Under the pieces are notes generated by a model that saw nothing but the letters and a program-made list of their open reading frames with translations, did no database searches and was not told the origin of the DNA. This document shows, in pieces, positions 1-5,481 of a stretch of DNA of 6,240 nucleotides (the stretch's first letter is position 1; the number at the start of each line of letters is the position of its first letter). The position numbers and the translations under genes are program-made. This DNA is from Candidatus Nealsonbacteria bacterium CG11_big_fil_rev_8_21_14_0_20_37_68. GTDB taxonomy: Bacteria > Patescibacteriota > Minisyncoccia > Minisyncoccales > GCA-002782225. The DNA lies in the NCBI GenBank assembly GCA_002787295.1, contig PCWJ01000033.1, forward strand, positions 22,898-29,137, given 5' to 3'.

Positions 1-12
1 AGTATTACCACT

Positions 13-85
13 GCCCCCATAACTCAATTGGTAGAGTAGTTCCCTTTTAAGGAAAAAGTCGGAGGTTCGAGTCCTCCTGGGGGCA
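13..85 (+). tRNA. tRNA-Lys (anticodon UUU)
   Basis: This is a complete cloverleaf that delivers lysine to AAA and AAG codons. The acceptor stem is seven perfect pairs (13-19 with 78-84), followed by discriminator A85. The D arm is 22-25 with 34-37 around a GG-containing loop. The anticodon stem is 39-43 with 51-55, and its loop CTTTTAA at 44-50 carries anticodon TTT at 46-48. The variable loop is 56-60. The T stem is 61-65 with 73-77 around TTCGAGT. The 3' CCA is not encoded (ACA follows the stem), so a CCA-adding enzyme must finish it. The outermost anticodon-stem pair (G39 and A55) is a mismatch. The next gene starts 49 nt downstream, with no terminator seen between. Confidence 0.96.
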
Positions 86-119
86 CAAAGGGAGGAAAAG
101 CACCTTGTCAATTTAAAAT

Positions 120-125
120 GGGAGG
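120..125 (+). promoter_or_regulatory. Shine-Dalgarno site of the winged-helix-like gene
   Basis: GGGAGG lies 9 nt before the ATG at 135. It fixes that start and is one of only two clear Shine-Dalgarno sites in the window. Confidence 0.75.
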
Positions 126-134
126 TAAAATAAA

Positions 135-635
135 ATGAAGGGAAGAAGGATTAAAATTGAGGTGCATAGAATTATTGATTACCTGAAGAAAAAGGGGAGC
201 ATGACTCCGAAAGATTTAGAATTAGACTTCGGATATAGCAATTTTAATAGCCTTTTAGTAATATCCGAGTTACATCGGAGAAATATCATCGAGCCAGGGG
301 AATATAAATATGTTGACGAGAACAAAGTTGCAAGGATTTGGCATTTAACTGAGGAAGGAGAAAGAGTTGACAACTGGCCAGAAAAAATAGAGATGATTGG
401 AAAAGAATTTCCTGTCATCTCTAAAGCCGGATTTGAAATAGTAAATTATATTTTAGAAAGTGCTCAAGCGTTAGGGATAGGGATATATAGGTTAGATGAA
501 TTAATTGAAAAATTGAAACTTCAATCACCAGAGATGATGGAACTAGTGAAGAGAGCCCATATTAATGTCCTGAAAGATTTTTCTTCAGAAGAGCTTCGCC
601 AGTTAGCCCAAGAGATAAAAGAGTTTAAACTTTAG
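135..635 (+). CDS. Unrecognised protein with an N-terminal winged-helix-like region
   Basis: I do not recognise this 166-residue protein as a named family. Residues about 5-80 read like a winged helix-turn-helix. A first helix (KIEVHRIIDYLKKKG) is followed by SMTPKDLELDFGYS. A recognition-type helix (NSLLVISELHRRNIIEP) comes next, and then a wing-like stretch containing VARIWHLTEEGERV, which resembles MarR- or PadR-type fold patterns. Residues about 90-166 are predicted to be mainly helical and charged, with no motif I can name. There is no signal peptide or membrane segment, so it is probably cytoplasmic. The start at 135 is supported by a strong Shine-Dalgarno site. It follows tRNA-Lys closely and is separated from dinB by a terminator-like hairpin, so it is probably not in the dinB transcript. 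DNA binding is inferred from the predicted fold only, and the target is unknown. Confidence 0.8.
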   Translation: MKGRRIKIEVHRIIDYLKKKGSMTPKDLELDFGYSNFNSLLVISELHRRNIIEPGEYKYVDENKVARIWHLTEEGERVDNWPEKIEMIGKEFPVISKAGFEIVNYILESAQALGIGIYRLDELIEKLKLQSPEMMELVKRAHINVLKDFSSEELRQLAQEIKEFKL

Positions 636-679
636 AAGCTTGGTTTAAAAAATTACTCCAAACCGCAGGTCAACTAAAG

Positions 680-710
680 AGAGTGGCAAAATAACCACTC
701 TTTTGATTTT
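680..710 (+). terminator. Probable intrinsic terminator after the winged-helix-like gene
   Basis: AGAGTGG (680-686) pairs perfectly with CCACTCT (695-701) around an 8-nt A-rich loop. It is followed by TTTTGATTTT. The interrupted U-tract makes it a moderate terminator. It sits 45 nt after the upstream stop codon and just before the dinB promoter. Confidence 0.6.
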
Positions 711-735
711 GCTTTAAACTTTAAAATTGTATAAT
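709..735 (+). promoter_or_regulatory. Predicted dinB promoter giving a leaderless or near-leaderless mRNA
   Basis: There is a consensus -10 TATAAT at 730-735 with a weak -35 (TTGCTT at 709-714, spacer 15). Six nucleotides separate the -10 from the ATG at 742, so the expected transcription start coincides with the start codon. The AGGAG at 736-740 is only 1 nt from the ATG. It is too close to work as a normal Shine-Dalgarno site and would not be transcribed. No LexA-type operator is evident. Confidence 0.5.
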
Positions 736-741
736 AGGAGC

Positions 742-1857
742 ATGAAAAGAAGAAGAATAATTTTACATATTGATATGGACTATTTTTTTGCTCAGATAGA
801 GGAAAGGGAAAATCCACAGTTTAAAGGGAAACCGGTGGTAGTGGGAGCGGACCCAAAAGGTGGCGAAGGACGGGGGGTCGTGTCAACTGCAAATTACAAA
901 GCAAGGAAATATGGAATTCATTCAGCGTTGCCAATTTCAAAGGCTTATGAATTATGTCCTGAAGCTATATTTTTGCCGGTAAATGTGGAACTTTACGAAA
1001 AGGTCTTTGAAAATATAATGAACATTATTAAAAAATATTCCCCAAAATGGGAAATAGTTTCTTTAGATGAAGCTTATTTAGATTTATCATTTCTTAAAAG
1101 TTATCAGAATGCCGAAGATTTAGCGAAAAAATTAAAAAAAGAAATTTTTGAAAAAGAGAAATTAACTTCAACCGTCGGAATTGGTCCAAATAAATTAATT
1201 GCCAAAATGGCAGCTAAGAAAGCGAAGCCCGATGGATTATTGATAATTAAGCCAAATCAAGTAAAAAACTTTCTTGAGCTATTGGATATTGAAGATTTAC
1301 CAGGGATTGGCCCAAAAACAGGCGTGCGGATAAGACAAAGTCTCTCACTTGCATCACCCCAAATTCGCTCTCGCGAATTTCGGGGACCCCGAATAAGCTC
1401 GGAACATTATCTGGCGGCCCCCGTACGGATTAAGGATCTTAAAAGGTTGTCTAAAAGAGAGCTTATCGAACTTTTAGGAGTAGTGGGGGAGAGAATTTAT
1501 GAGAGAGCTCGAGGCATTGATGAGCAAGAACTTACTTCTGAAGAAATCATTAAATCTGTTGGCAAGGAATATACTTTTGAAAGAGATACTCGAGACCCTG
1601 AAATTATTTTTAAAGCTTTTGAAAAAATTATTAAAGACGTGCACTACGAGTTAACCTCTAATCGATTTTCTTTTAAAACCATTACCGTTATTTGCCGATT
1701 TACCGGTTTCGAAACTCACACCAAATCAAAAACTCTAAAAAAGTCAACCAGCGATTTAGAAGTTTTAAAAAAAGAGTCCAAAAAACTTCTTTTGAAGTTT
1801 TTAATTGAGAATCCAAAGTTAATTCGATTGATTGGCTTGAGGGTTAAAATTTGTTAA
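742..1857 (+). CDS. dinB: DinB-type Y-family DNA polymerase (Pol IV) with an in-frame insertion
   Basis: This is a translesion DNA polymerase that copies past damaged bases. From the ATG at 742 it has 371 residues. HIDMDYFF (9-16) carries catalytic Asp11 and steric-gate Phe16. YSPKWEIVSLDEAYLDL (99-115) carries Asp109 and Glu110, the metal-binding pair. TVGIGPNKLIAKMAAKKAKPDG (144-165) is the conserved end of the palm. PGIGPKT (187-193) is the thumb helix-hairpin-helix. The little-finger domain covers about 265-371. A TTG 15 nt upstream is in frame, but it overlaps the -10 box, so the ATG is preferred. Residues about 199-224 are extra: usual homologues run from GPKT to the KDLxxLSK segment in about 13 residues, here about 38. 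The extra DNA is palindromic. All catalytic residues are intact. I see no C-terminal clamp-binding motif. Confidence 0.95.
   Translation: MKRRRIILHIDMDYFFAQIEERENPQFKGKPVVVGADPKGGEGRGVVSTANYKARKYGIHSALPISKAYELCPEAIFLPVNVELYEKVFENIMNIIKKYSPKWEIVSLDEAYLDLSFLKSYQNAEDLAKKLKKEIFEKEKLTSTVGIGPNKLIAKMAAKKAKPDGLLIIKPNQVKNFLELLDIEDLPGIGPKTGVRIRQSLSLASPQIRSREFRGPRISSEHYLAAPVRIKDLKRLSKRELIELLGVVGERIYERARGIDEQELTSEEIIKSVGKEYTFERDTRDPEIIFKAFEKIIKDVHYELTSNRFSFKTITVICRFTGFETHTKSKTLKKSTSDLEVLKKESKKLLLKFLIENPKLIRLIGLRVKIC
1333..1428 (+). repeat. Palindromic in-frame insertion inside dinB
   Basis: CCCC plus AAATTCGC (1357-1368) pairs with GCGAATTT, a bulged C, and GGGG (1373-1385) around a TCTC loop. Overlapping it is the palindrome CGGGGACCCCG (1381-1391). 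A small AGAC-AAA-GTCT hairpin (1333-1343) precedes them and the palindrome CCGTACGG (1421-1428) closes the segment. GTGCGGATAAG (1325-1335) and GTACGGATTAAG (1423-1434) form a near-direct repeat on the two flanks, possibly a target duplication. The segment adds about 25 residues between the thumb helix-hairpin-helix and the rest of the thumb, without a stop or frameshift. The exact edges are uncertain. Confidence 0.65.
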
Positions 1858-1863
1858 TATAAT
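1837..1863 (+). promoter_or_regulatory. Possible promoter for the S41 protease gene
   Basis: A consensus -10 TATAAT (1858-1863) begins right after the dinB stop codon. The -35 is poor (TTGAGG at 1837-1842, spacer 15). The predicted start near 1869 would place the 1875-1914 hairpin in the leader. Confidence 0.4.
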
Positions 1864-1874
1864 TAAAGATGAAC

Positions 1875-1914
1875 CCCGTTAGAAATCTCATATTAAAATT
1901 AAATTTCTAACGGG
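1875..1914 (+). promoter_or_regulatory. Perfect 12-bp hairpin in the leader of the protease gene
   Basis: Positions 1875-1886 (CCCGTTAGAAAT) pair perfectly with 1903-1914 (ATTTCTAACGGG) around a 16-nt AT-rich loop. No U-run follows, so it is not a standard intrinsic terminator. It ends 10 nt before the ATG at 1925, where a ribosome site would lie, so it could control translation or protect the mRNA end. It could also be a dispersed repeat. A 13-codon frame (1869-1910) spans it, but I do not call that a gene. Confidence 0.6.
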
Positions 1915-1924
1915 ACTTAATGCC

Positions 1925-3136
1925 ATGAAAAATCAATCAAAAATTTCTAAGGTGGTGAAAAAATTTCTAATTCCATTTTTTTTAATAATTATAATCGGCG
2001 CTAGTTTTTGGTTGGGAACAAATTTTGGGAAATCCAAATGCGAAATTTGTCCTCCCCAAGAAATCAATTTTTCTTTATTTTGGGAAGCGTATCACAAATT
2101 GCAGGAAAAATTCGTTGATAAAGGAAAATTTGATATCCAAAAAATGATTTACGGAGCAATCTCTGGCATGGTAAAATCTTTGGAGGACCCTTATACTGTC
2201 TTTCTAAAACCAGAAGAAACGAAAAGATTTGTTGAAGATGTTAAAGGAACCTTTGAAGGGGTAGGGATGGAAATTGGAATCAGAAAAGGCCAGCTTCAGG
2301 TAATTTCACCCTTAGAAGGAACGCCAGCCCAAAGAGTAGGATTACGGGCTGGTGACAAAATTCTAAAAATCAATGGCACTTCAACGGTTGATATGACGGT
2401 TGAGGAGGCAGTTAGTTTAATTCGGGGACCAAAAGGCACTGAGGTTACTCTAACGATTTTTCGCGAAGAGTGGGAAAAATCTAAAGAGATTAAAATTGTC
2501 AGAGATATGATTGAAGTTCCTTCTTTGAAATGGGAATTGAAGACCACCCCGTGGGGGTACCCGATTGCTTATTTAAAACTCTATCAGTTTAGCGGAAAAG
2601 CGGATTCCGATTTTAAACAGGCAGCATTTGAGATTTTAGCCAGTCCGGCCCAAAAAATTATTTTAGATTTGCGTAATAATCCCGGCGGATATTTACAGGT
2701 GGCAGTAAATATTGCCGGATGGTTTTTGGAAAAGGGACAAGTTGTAGTTATTGAAGACTTTGGCAAAGAAGGAATGAATGAAGAGTATAAAAGCGCAGGT
2801 CCCGGAAAACTTTTGACTTATCCGATTGTAATTTTAATTAATGAGGGAACAGCTTCGGGGGCAGAAATTTTAGCCGGGGCCCTAAGGGATAATCGAAATG
2901 CAAAGTTAATCGGTAAAACCTCTTTTGGGAAAGGCTCGGTTCAGGAGTTAGAAAACTTAACGGGCGACTCCAGTCTTAAAATTACGGTAGCCAATTGGTT
3001 AACCCCTTCAGGTCTCCTTATTACCGAACAGGGGTTAAAACCTGATATTGAAGTGGAGATGACGGAAGAAGATTATCAGGAAGAACGAGACCCTCAACTT
3101 GATAAAGCTATTGAAATAATTAAGGAGATGAGATAA
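1925..3136 (+). CDS. Membrane-anchored S41 (C-terminal processing) PDZ protease
   Basis: This is a CtpA/Prc-type serine protease that cleaves proteins near their C-termini outside the cytoplasmic membrane. In the 403-residue product, residues 14-33 are one hydrophobic segment after a basic start, so it is a signal anchor or uncleaved signal. The N-terminal helical region (about 48-105) contains the family motif LEDPYTVFL (86-94). The PDZ domain (about 107-195) contains GVGMEIG and GLRAGDKILKINGTS. The S41 catalytic domain follows, with LDLRNNPGG (247-255), nucleophile Ser311 in NEGTASGAEILAGAL, and general-base Lys336 with Gln340 in GKTSFGKGSVQ. The dyad and oxyanion loops look intact and the length is normal for the family. 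No Shine-Dalgarno site precedes ATG 1925, and the hairpin just upstream may influence initiation. The substrate is unknown. The 3' end holds the predicted rplI promoter. Confidence 0.95.
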   Translation: MKNQSKISKVVKKFLIPFFLIIIIGASFWLGTNFGKSKCEICPPQEINFSLFWEAYHKLQEKFVDKGKFDIQKMIYGAISGMVKSLEDPYTVFLKPEETKRFVEDVKGTFEGVGMEIGIRKGQLQVISPLEGTPAQRVGLRAGDKILKINGTSTVDMTVEEAVSLIRGPKGTEVTLTIFREEWEKSKEIKIVRDMIEVPSLKWELKTTPWGYPIAYLKLYQFSGKADSDFKQAAFEILASPAQKIILDLRNNPGGYLQVAVNIAGWFLEKGQVVVIEDFGKEGMNEEYKSAGPGKLLTYPIVILINEGTASGAEILAGALRDNRNAKLIGKTSFGKGSVQELENLTGDSSLKITVANWLTPSGLLITEQGLKPDIEVEMTEEDYQEERDPQLDKAIEIIKEMR

Positions 3137-3139
3137 AAT
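3111..3139 (+). promoter_or_regulatory. Predicted rplI promoter
   Basis: TTGAAA (3111-3116) and TAAAAT (3134-3139) are separated by exactly 17 nt. The promoter overlaps the protease stop codon. The expected start near 3146 gives a leader of about 22 nt with no Shine-Dalgarno site before the rplI ATG at 3168. Confidence 0.5.
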
Positions 3140-3167
3140 TAAAAAATGTAATAAATTTAAAGCAACT

Positions 3168-3620
3168 ATGCGTGTTATTCTTCTTCAAGACATTGAAAAA
3201 GTGGGGAAAAAATATGAAGTTAAGGAAGTAACTGACGGTTACGCCAGAAATTTTTTGATTCCCAAGGGTCTAGCTAAGGTAGCCACCAGGGAAGCCCTTA
3301 AATGGATCCAGGTACAGAAAGAGATTTTGGAAAAGAAAGCAGAAGTAGAGCTTAAGAAAGTTCAAGATTTTGTTTCCAGAATAGATGGTTTGGAAGTGGT
3401 AATTCCAGTTAAGATAGGAGAGGAAAGACAATTATTTGAATCGATTACCCCTCAAAAAATCTCTGAAAAATTGAAAGAGTCGGGGTTTGAGGTTAAAAAA
3501 AATCAAATTGATTTAAAAGAGTCCATTAAAGAATTGGGTGAATTTCCAGTAAAAGTTCGTTTTGAACATAATTTAGAAGCAGAAATAAGAGTAATAGTTA
3601 CAGAGCAAAAAAATGGATAG
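3168..3620 (+). CDS. rplI: 50S ribosomal protein bL9
   Basis: bL9 binds 23S rRNA at the base of the L1 stalk through its N-terminal domain and helps hold reading frame. In the 150-residue product, the conserved N-terminal domain is MRVILLQDIEKVGKKYEVKEVTDGYARNFLIPKGLA, which matches the family signature with its GYARNFLIPKGLA core. A long charged connecting helix follows (about 42-75), then the C-terminal domain (about 80-147). Length and architecture are those of the full family. No Shine-Dalgarno site is visible, but the start is fixed by the invariant MRVILL N-terminus. From what I recall of surveys, bL9 is missing in some Candidate Phyla Radiation groups such as Microgenomates, so its presence weakly favours a Parcubacteria-type source. 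The stop codon lies inside the left arm of the 3617-3714 inverted repeat. Confidence 0.96.
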   Translation: MRVILLQDIEKVGKKYEVKEVTDGYARNFLIPKGLAKVATREALKWIQVQKEILEKKAEVELKKVQDFVSRIDGLEVVIPVKIGEERQLFESITPQKISEKLKESGFEVKKNQIDLKESIKELGEFPVKVRFEHNLEAEIRVIVTEQKNG

Positions 3621-3714
3621 AAATTTATAGAAATTAGCTCGCGAAATTCGTAGAAACTTGTTGGTATTTGCTATAAATTTCAAATAGTTTCTATTAATTT
3701 CTATAAATTTCTAT
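3617..3714 (+). repeat. Long interrupted inverted repeat between rplI and pyrG
   Basis: The 20 nt at 3617-3636 are the exact reverse complement of 3695-3714; both arms are built from repeated TAGAAATT/AATTTCTA words. An inner pair follows (TAGAAAC 3651-3657 with GTTTCTA 3687-3693), and a core stem (TATTTG 3665-3670 with CAAATA 3681-3686). The left arm alone carries an extra 13 nt (3637-3649) overlapping CTCGCGAAATTCG (3638-3650). That word differs by one base from CTCGCGAATTTCG in the dinB insert. The structure begins on the rplI stop codon and ends next to the pyrG start. It could end rplI mRNA or protect it, or be a dispersed element. No classic U-tract follows it. Confidence 0.7.
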
Positions 3715-3717
3715 AAT
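3712..3717 (+). promoter_or_regulatory. Possible pyrG -10 element, leaderless arrangement
   Basis: TATAAT lies 7 nt before the pyrG ATG at 3725, within the right arm of the inverted repeat. No good -35 is visible, because the surrounding sequence is repetitive TTTCTATAAA. If active, the mRNA would start at or within 2 nt of the start codon, in line with the lack of a Shine-Dalgarno site. Confidence 0.35.
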
Positions 3718-3724
3718 TTTGGCT

Positions 3725-5476
3725 ATGCCAAAATTTATTTTTGTAGCCGGCGGAGTAATGTCGGGCATCGGTAAAGGAGTGGCTACGGCCAGTATCGGTA
3801 AAATCTTGCAGAGCAAGGGTTTTAAAGTAACCGCGATTAAAATTGACCCCTATATTAATGTCGATGCCGGGACAATGAATCCTATTGAACATGGGGAAAT
3901 TTTTGTTACTGCTGACGGAATAGAGTGCGATCAAGATGTGGGAAATTACGAAAGATTTATAGACGAGAATTTAACCACGGATAACTATATTACCACCGGC
4001 AGGGTTTACCAGGCCGTAATTAATCGAGAGAGGAATTTAGGATACGGCGGGAAATGCGTTGAGGTGGTTCCCCACATTCCAGAAGAAGTGATTTCCCGGA
4101 TAAAAAAAGTAGCATATTCCCAGCGAAGCTGGGACGGCTCGTCCGAATCAAAGATTCGGAATAGAGCCAGAATTAGCAAGCCCCCACACCAAAAATTTGG
4201 TGGTGGGGGCAGGGCTGATTTTGTTTTAGTCGAAATTGGAGGAACAGTCGGGGAATATCAAAACCTCCTCTTTTTGGAAGCTGCCAGAATGATGAAACTG
4301 GCAAATCCCAAGGATGTTCTTTTTATTTTAGTTTCTTATTTACCAATTCCAGAAATGATTGGCGAAATGAAAACTAAGCCCACCCAAACTGCGGTAAGAT
4401 TATTAAATGAAGCTGGAATTCAGCCAGATATTATTTTGGGCCGCTCTCGAGTTCCTTTAGATGAACTGAGGAAAAGAAAAATATCAATTTTTTGTAATGT
4501 CCAAAAAAAGGATGTTATTTCTGCCCCAGATATTGAATCGATTTATGAAATCCCAATAAATTTTGAAAAAGAAAATCTGGGAAATCAAATTTTAAAAAAA
4601 TTTGGTTTGCGACCAAGAAAAAAGAATTTAAAAGATTGGGGAAAATTAGTAAAAGTAATTAAAACAGCTAAAAAACCAGTGAAAATTGGGATAGTTGGAA
4701 AATATTTTGAAACTGGGAAGTTTACTTTAATGGATTCTTACATTTCAATAATTGAAGCAATAAAACATGCCTCTTGGTTTTTCAAAAGGAGGCCGGAGAT
4801 TCATTGGCTATCCGCCGAATACTACGAGCCCGCCCAAATTCCAAAGAAATTTGGTGCTGGCGAGAACAGTTCTCGTAGTGTTAAAGAATTAAAAAATTTT
4901 GATGGTATTATTGTTCCTGGTGGCTTTGGTAGCCGAGGGATTGAAGGAAAAATAAAAGCAATTGAGTTTTGCAGAAAAAATAAAATCCCTTATCTGGGAT
5001 TATGCTTAGGAATGCAGTTGGCGGTGGTTGAATTTGCCAGAAATGTCTGTAAGATAAAAGACGCTAATTCTACTGAATTTGAGCCAAATTGCCGGCAACC
5101 AGTAATTGATGTTATGCCAGAACAAAAATCCATTTTAAAAGAAAAAAGTTACGGCGGAACAATGAGATTAGGAGAGTATAAATGTAAAATTAAGCCCAAT
5201 ACCATTAGTTCCAGAACCTACAAAACATTAGACATTGTTGAACGCCATCGCCACCGCTATGAATTAAACAATGCTTTTAGGGAAGCATTGGAAACGAAGG
5301 GGATGGTAATGGCTGGGATAAATCCCGAAAAAGACCTGATAGAGATTATAGAGCTAAAAGAACCCCCCTTTTTTGTAGCAGTTCAGTTCCATCCGGAATT
5401 TAAATCGAGGCCCCTAAGGCCCCATCCATTGTTTAGGGAATTTATTAAAGCTTGTATAAAAAAGAGGGCTAAATAG
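3725..5476 (+). CDS. pyrG: CTP synthase (glutamine-hydrolysing) with two in-frame insertions
   Basis: This enzyme makes CTP from UTP, ATP and glutamine in the last step of pyrimidine nucleotide synthesis. It has 583 residues from ATG 3725, against roughly 530-550 usually. The synthetase domain has the P-loop GGVMSGIGKG (9-18, Lys17), metal ligands Asp71 and Glu170 (EIGGTVG), and KTKPTQ (216-221). The glutamine amidotransferase domain begins near 317, with the PGGFGSRG oxyanion region (398-405), nucleophile Cys427 in GLCLGM, and His556 and Glu558 in QFHPEFKSRP. All active-site residues are present. EIGGTVG is followed by EYQN instead of the usual DIES. Extra residues about 131-163 (about 29 more than usual) and about 366-385 (about 13 more) coincide with palindromic DNA. 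A TTG two codons upstream is in frame but less likely. The gene converges with the 78-residue gene, leaving a 5-bp gap. Confidence 0.96.
   Translation: MPKFIFVAGGVMSGIGKGVATASIGKILQSKGFKVTAIKIDPYINVDAGTMNPIEHGEIFVTADGIECDQDVGNYERFIDENLTTDNYITTGRVYQAVINRERNLGYGGKCVEVVPHIPEEVISRIKKVAYSQRSWDGSSESKIRNRARISKPPHQKFGGGGRADFVLVEIGGTVGEYQNLLFLEAARMMKLANPKDVLFILVSYLPIPEMIGEMKTKPTQTAVRLLNEAGIQPDIILGRSRVPLDELRKRKISIFCNVQKKDVISAPDIESIYEIPINFEKENLGNQILKKFGLRPRKKNLKDWGKLVKVIKTAKKPVKIGIVGKYFETGKFTLMDSYISIIEAIKHASWFFKRRPEIHWLSAEYYEPAQIPKKFGAGENSSRSVKELKNFDGIIVPGGFGSRGIEGKIKAIEFCRKNKIPYLGLCLGMQLAVVEFARNVCKIKDANSTEFEPNCRQPVIDVMPEQKSILKEKSYGGTMRLGEYKCKIKPNTISSRTYKTLDIVERHRHRYELNNAFREALETKGMVMAGINPEKDLIEIIELKEPPFFVAVQFHPEFKSRPLRPHPLFREFIKACIKKRAK
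4118..4210 (+). repeat. Three consecutive hairpins inserted in pyrG
   Basis: Hairpin A is TCCCAGC-GAA-GCTGGGA (4118-4134). Hairpin B is GGCTC (4136-4140) with GAGCC (4164-4168), enclosing CCGAATC-AAA-GATTCGG (4143-4159). Hairpin C is GCCCCCAC (4180-4187) plus ACCAAA with TTTGGT, one bulged G, and GTGGGGGC (4203-4210). Together they fill 93 bp, exactly 31 codons, with no stop. They lie between the conserved PHIPEEVISRIKKVA and ADFVLVEIGGTVG segments, where B. subtilis PyrG has only a short linker. The segment is GC-richer than its surroundings and reads as a compact composite element. Confidence 0.8.
4821..4879 (+). repeat. Nested palindrome inserted in the pyrG amidotransferase domain
   Basis: The outer arms are ACTACGAG (4821-4828) and CTCGTAGT (4872-4879). 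Inside are CGCC (4831-4834) facing GGCG (4859-4862), and CCAAATT (4834-4840) facing AATTTGG (4848-4854). An alternative hairpin is CGAGAAC-A-GTTCTCG (4861-4875). It encodes about 13 residues more than the usual linker between the HWLSAE strand and the DGIIVPGGFG motif. AAATTTGGTGCTGG (4847-4860) matches 13 of 14 bases of 4193-4206 in hairpin C. Confidence 0.65.
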
Positions 5477-5479
5477 CCC
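5458..5479 (-). terminator. Intrinsic terminator of the rpmA operon, overlapping the pyrG 3' end
   Basis: On the - strand the stem is GGGCT-ATTT-AGCCC (5479 down to 5466), followed by TCTTTTTT (5465-5458). It ends transcripts coming from rpmA and the 78-residue gene. It lies over the pyrG stop codon. On the + strand the same stem has no following T-run, so pyrG termination is not explained by it. Confidence 0.7.
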
Positions 5480-5481
5480 CC

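Noticed and set aside
105..110. TTGTCA as a -35 box upstream of the winged-helix gene
   Set aside because: No -10 at 16-18 nt; the candidates fall on the Shine-Dalgarno site and start codon.
118..138. Six-codon frame from ATG 118 overlapping the winged-helix gene start by ATGA
   Set aside because: It contains the Shine-Dalgarno site of the next gene as codons and has no ribosome site of its own; probably chance.
179..418. Antisense open frame opposite the winged-helix gene
   Set aside because: Composition reflects the sense strand, there is no initiation signal, and it is fully inside a better-supported gene.
727..744. TTG at 727 as the dinB start
   Set aside because: It overlaps the TATAAT box and has no Shine-Dalgarno site, and the family N-terminus is fully supplied by ATG 742.
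2324..2352. CCAGCCC/GGGCTGG inverted repeat in the protease gene
   Set aside because: It encodes the conserved PDZ GLRAGD region with normal family spacing, so it is not an insert; probably chance pairing.
2296..2766. Antisense open frames opposite the protease gene
   Set aside because: They are shadows of a strongly conserved coding gene and have no recognisable protein features or ribosome sites.
3617..3714. CRISPR-like array in the rplI-pyrG gap
   Set aside because: The repeats are inverted and overlapping, with no regular spacers and no cas genes.
3660..3720. Rho-independent terminator of rplI formed by the right arm of the inverted repeat
   Set aside because: The stems are AT-only and not followed by a clear U-tract, so a terminator call is not supported beyond the inverted repeat itself.
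3719..3727. TTG at 3719 as the pyrG start
   Set aside because: It lies next to the -10-like element and adds only two residues; CTP synthases begin at the MPKFIFV-type N-terminus from ATG 3725.
3701..3934. Antisense open frame across the pyrG start
   Set aside because: It lies over the conserved P-loop region of pyrG and the inverted repeat; no support as a protein.
4115..4213. Intein or self-splicing intron in pyrG
   Set aside because: About 93-99 bp is far too short, it has no splicing motifs, and it reads through in frame.
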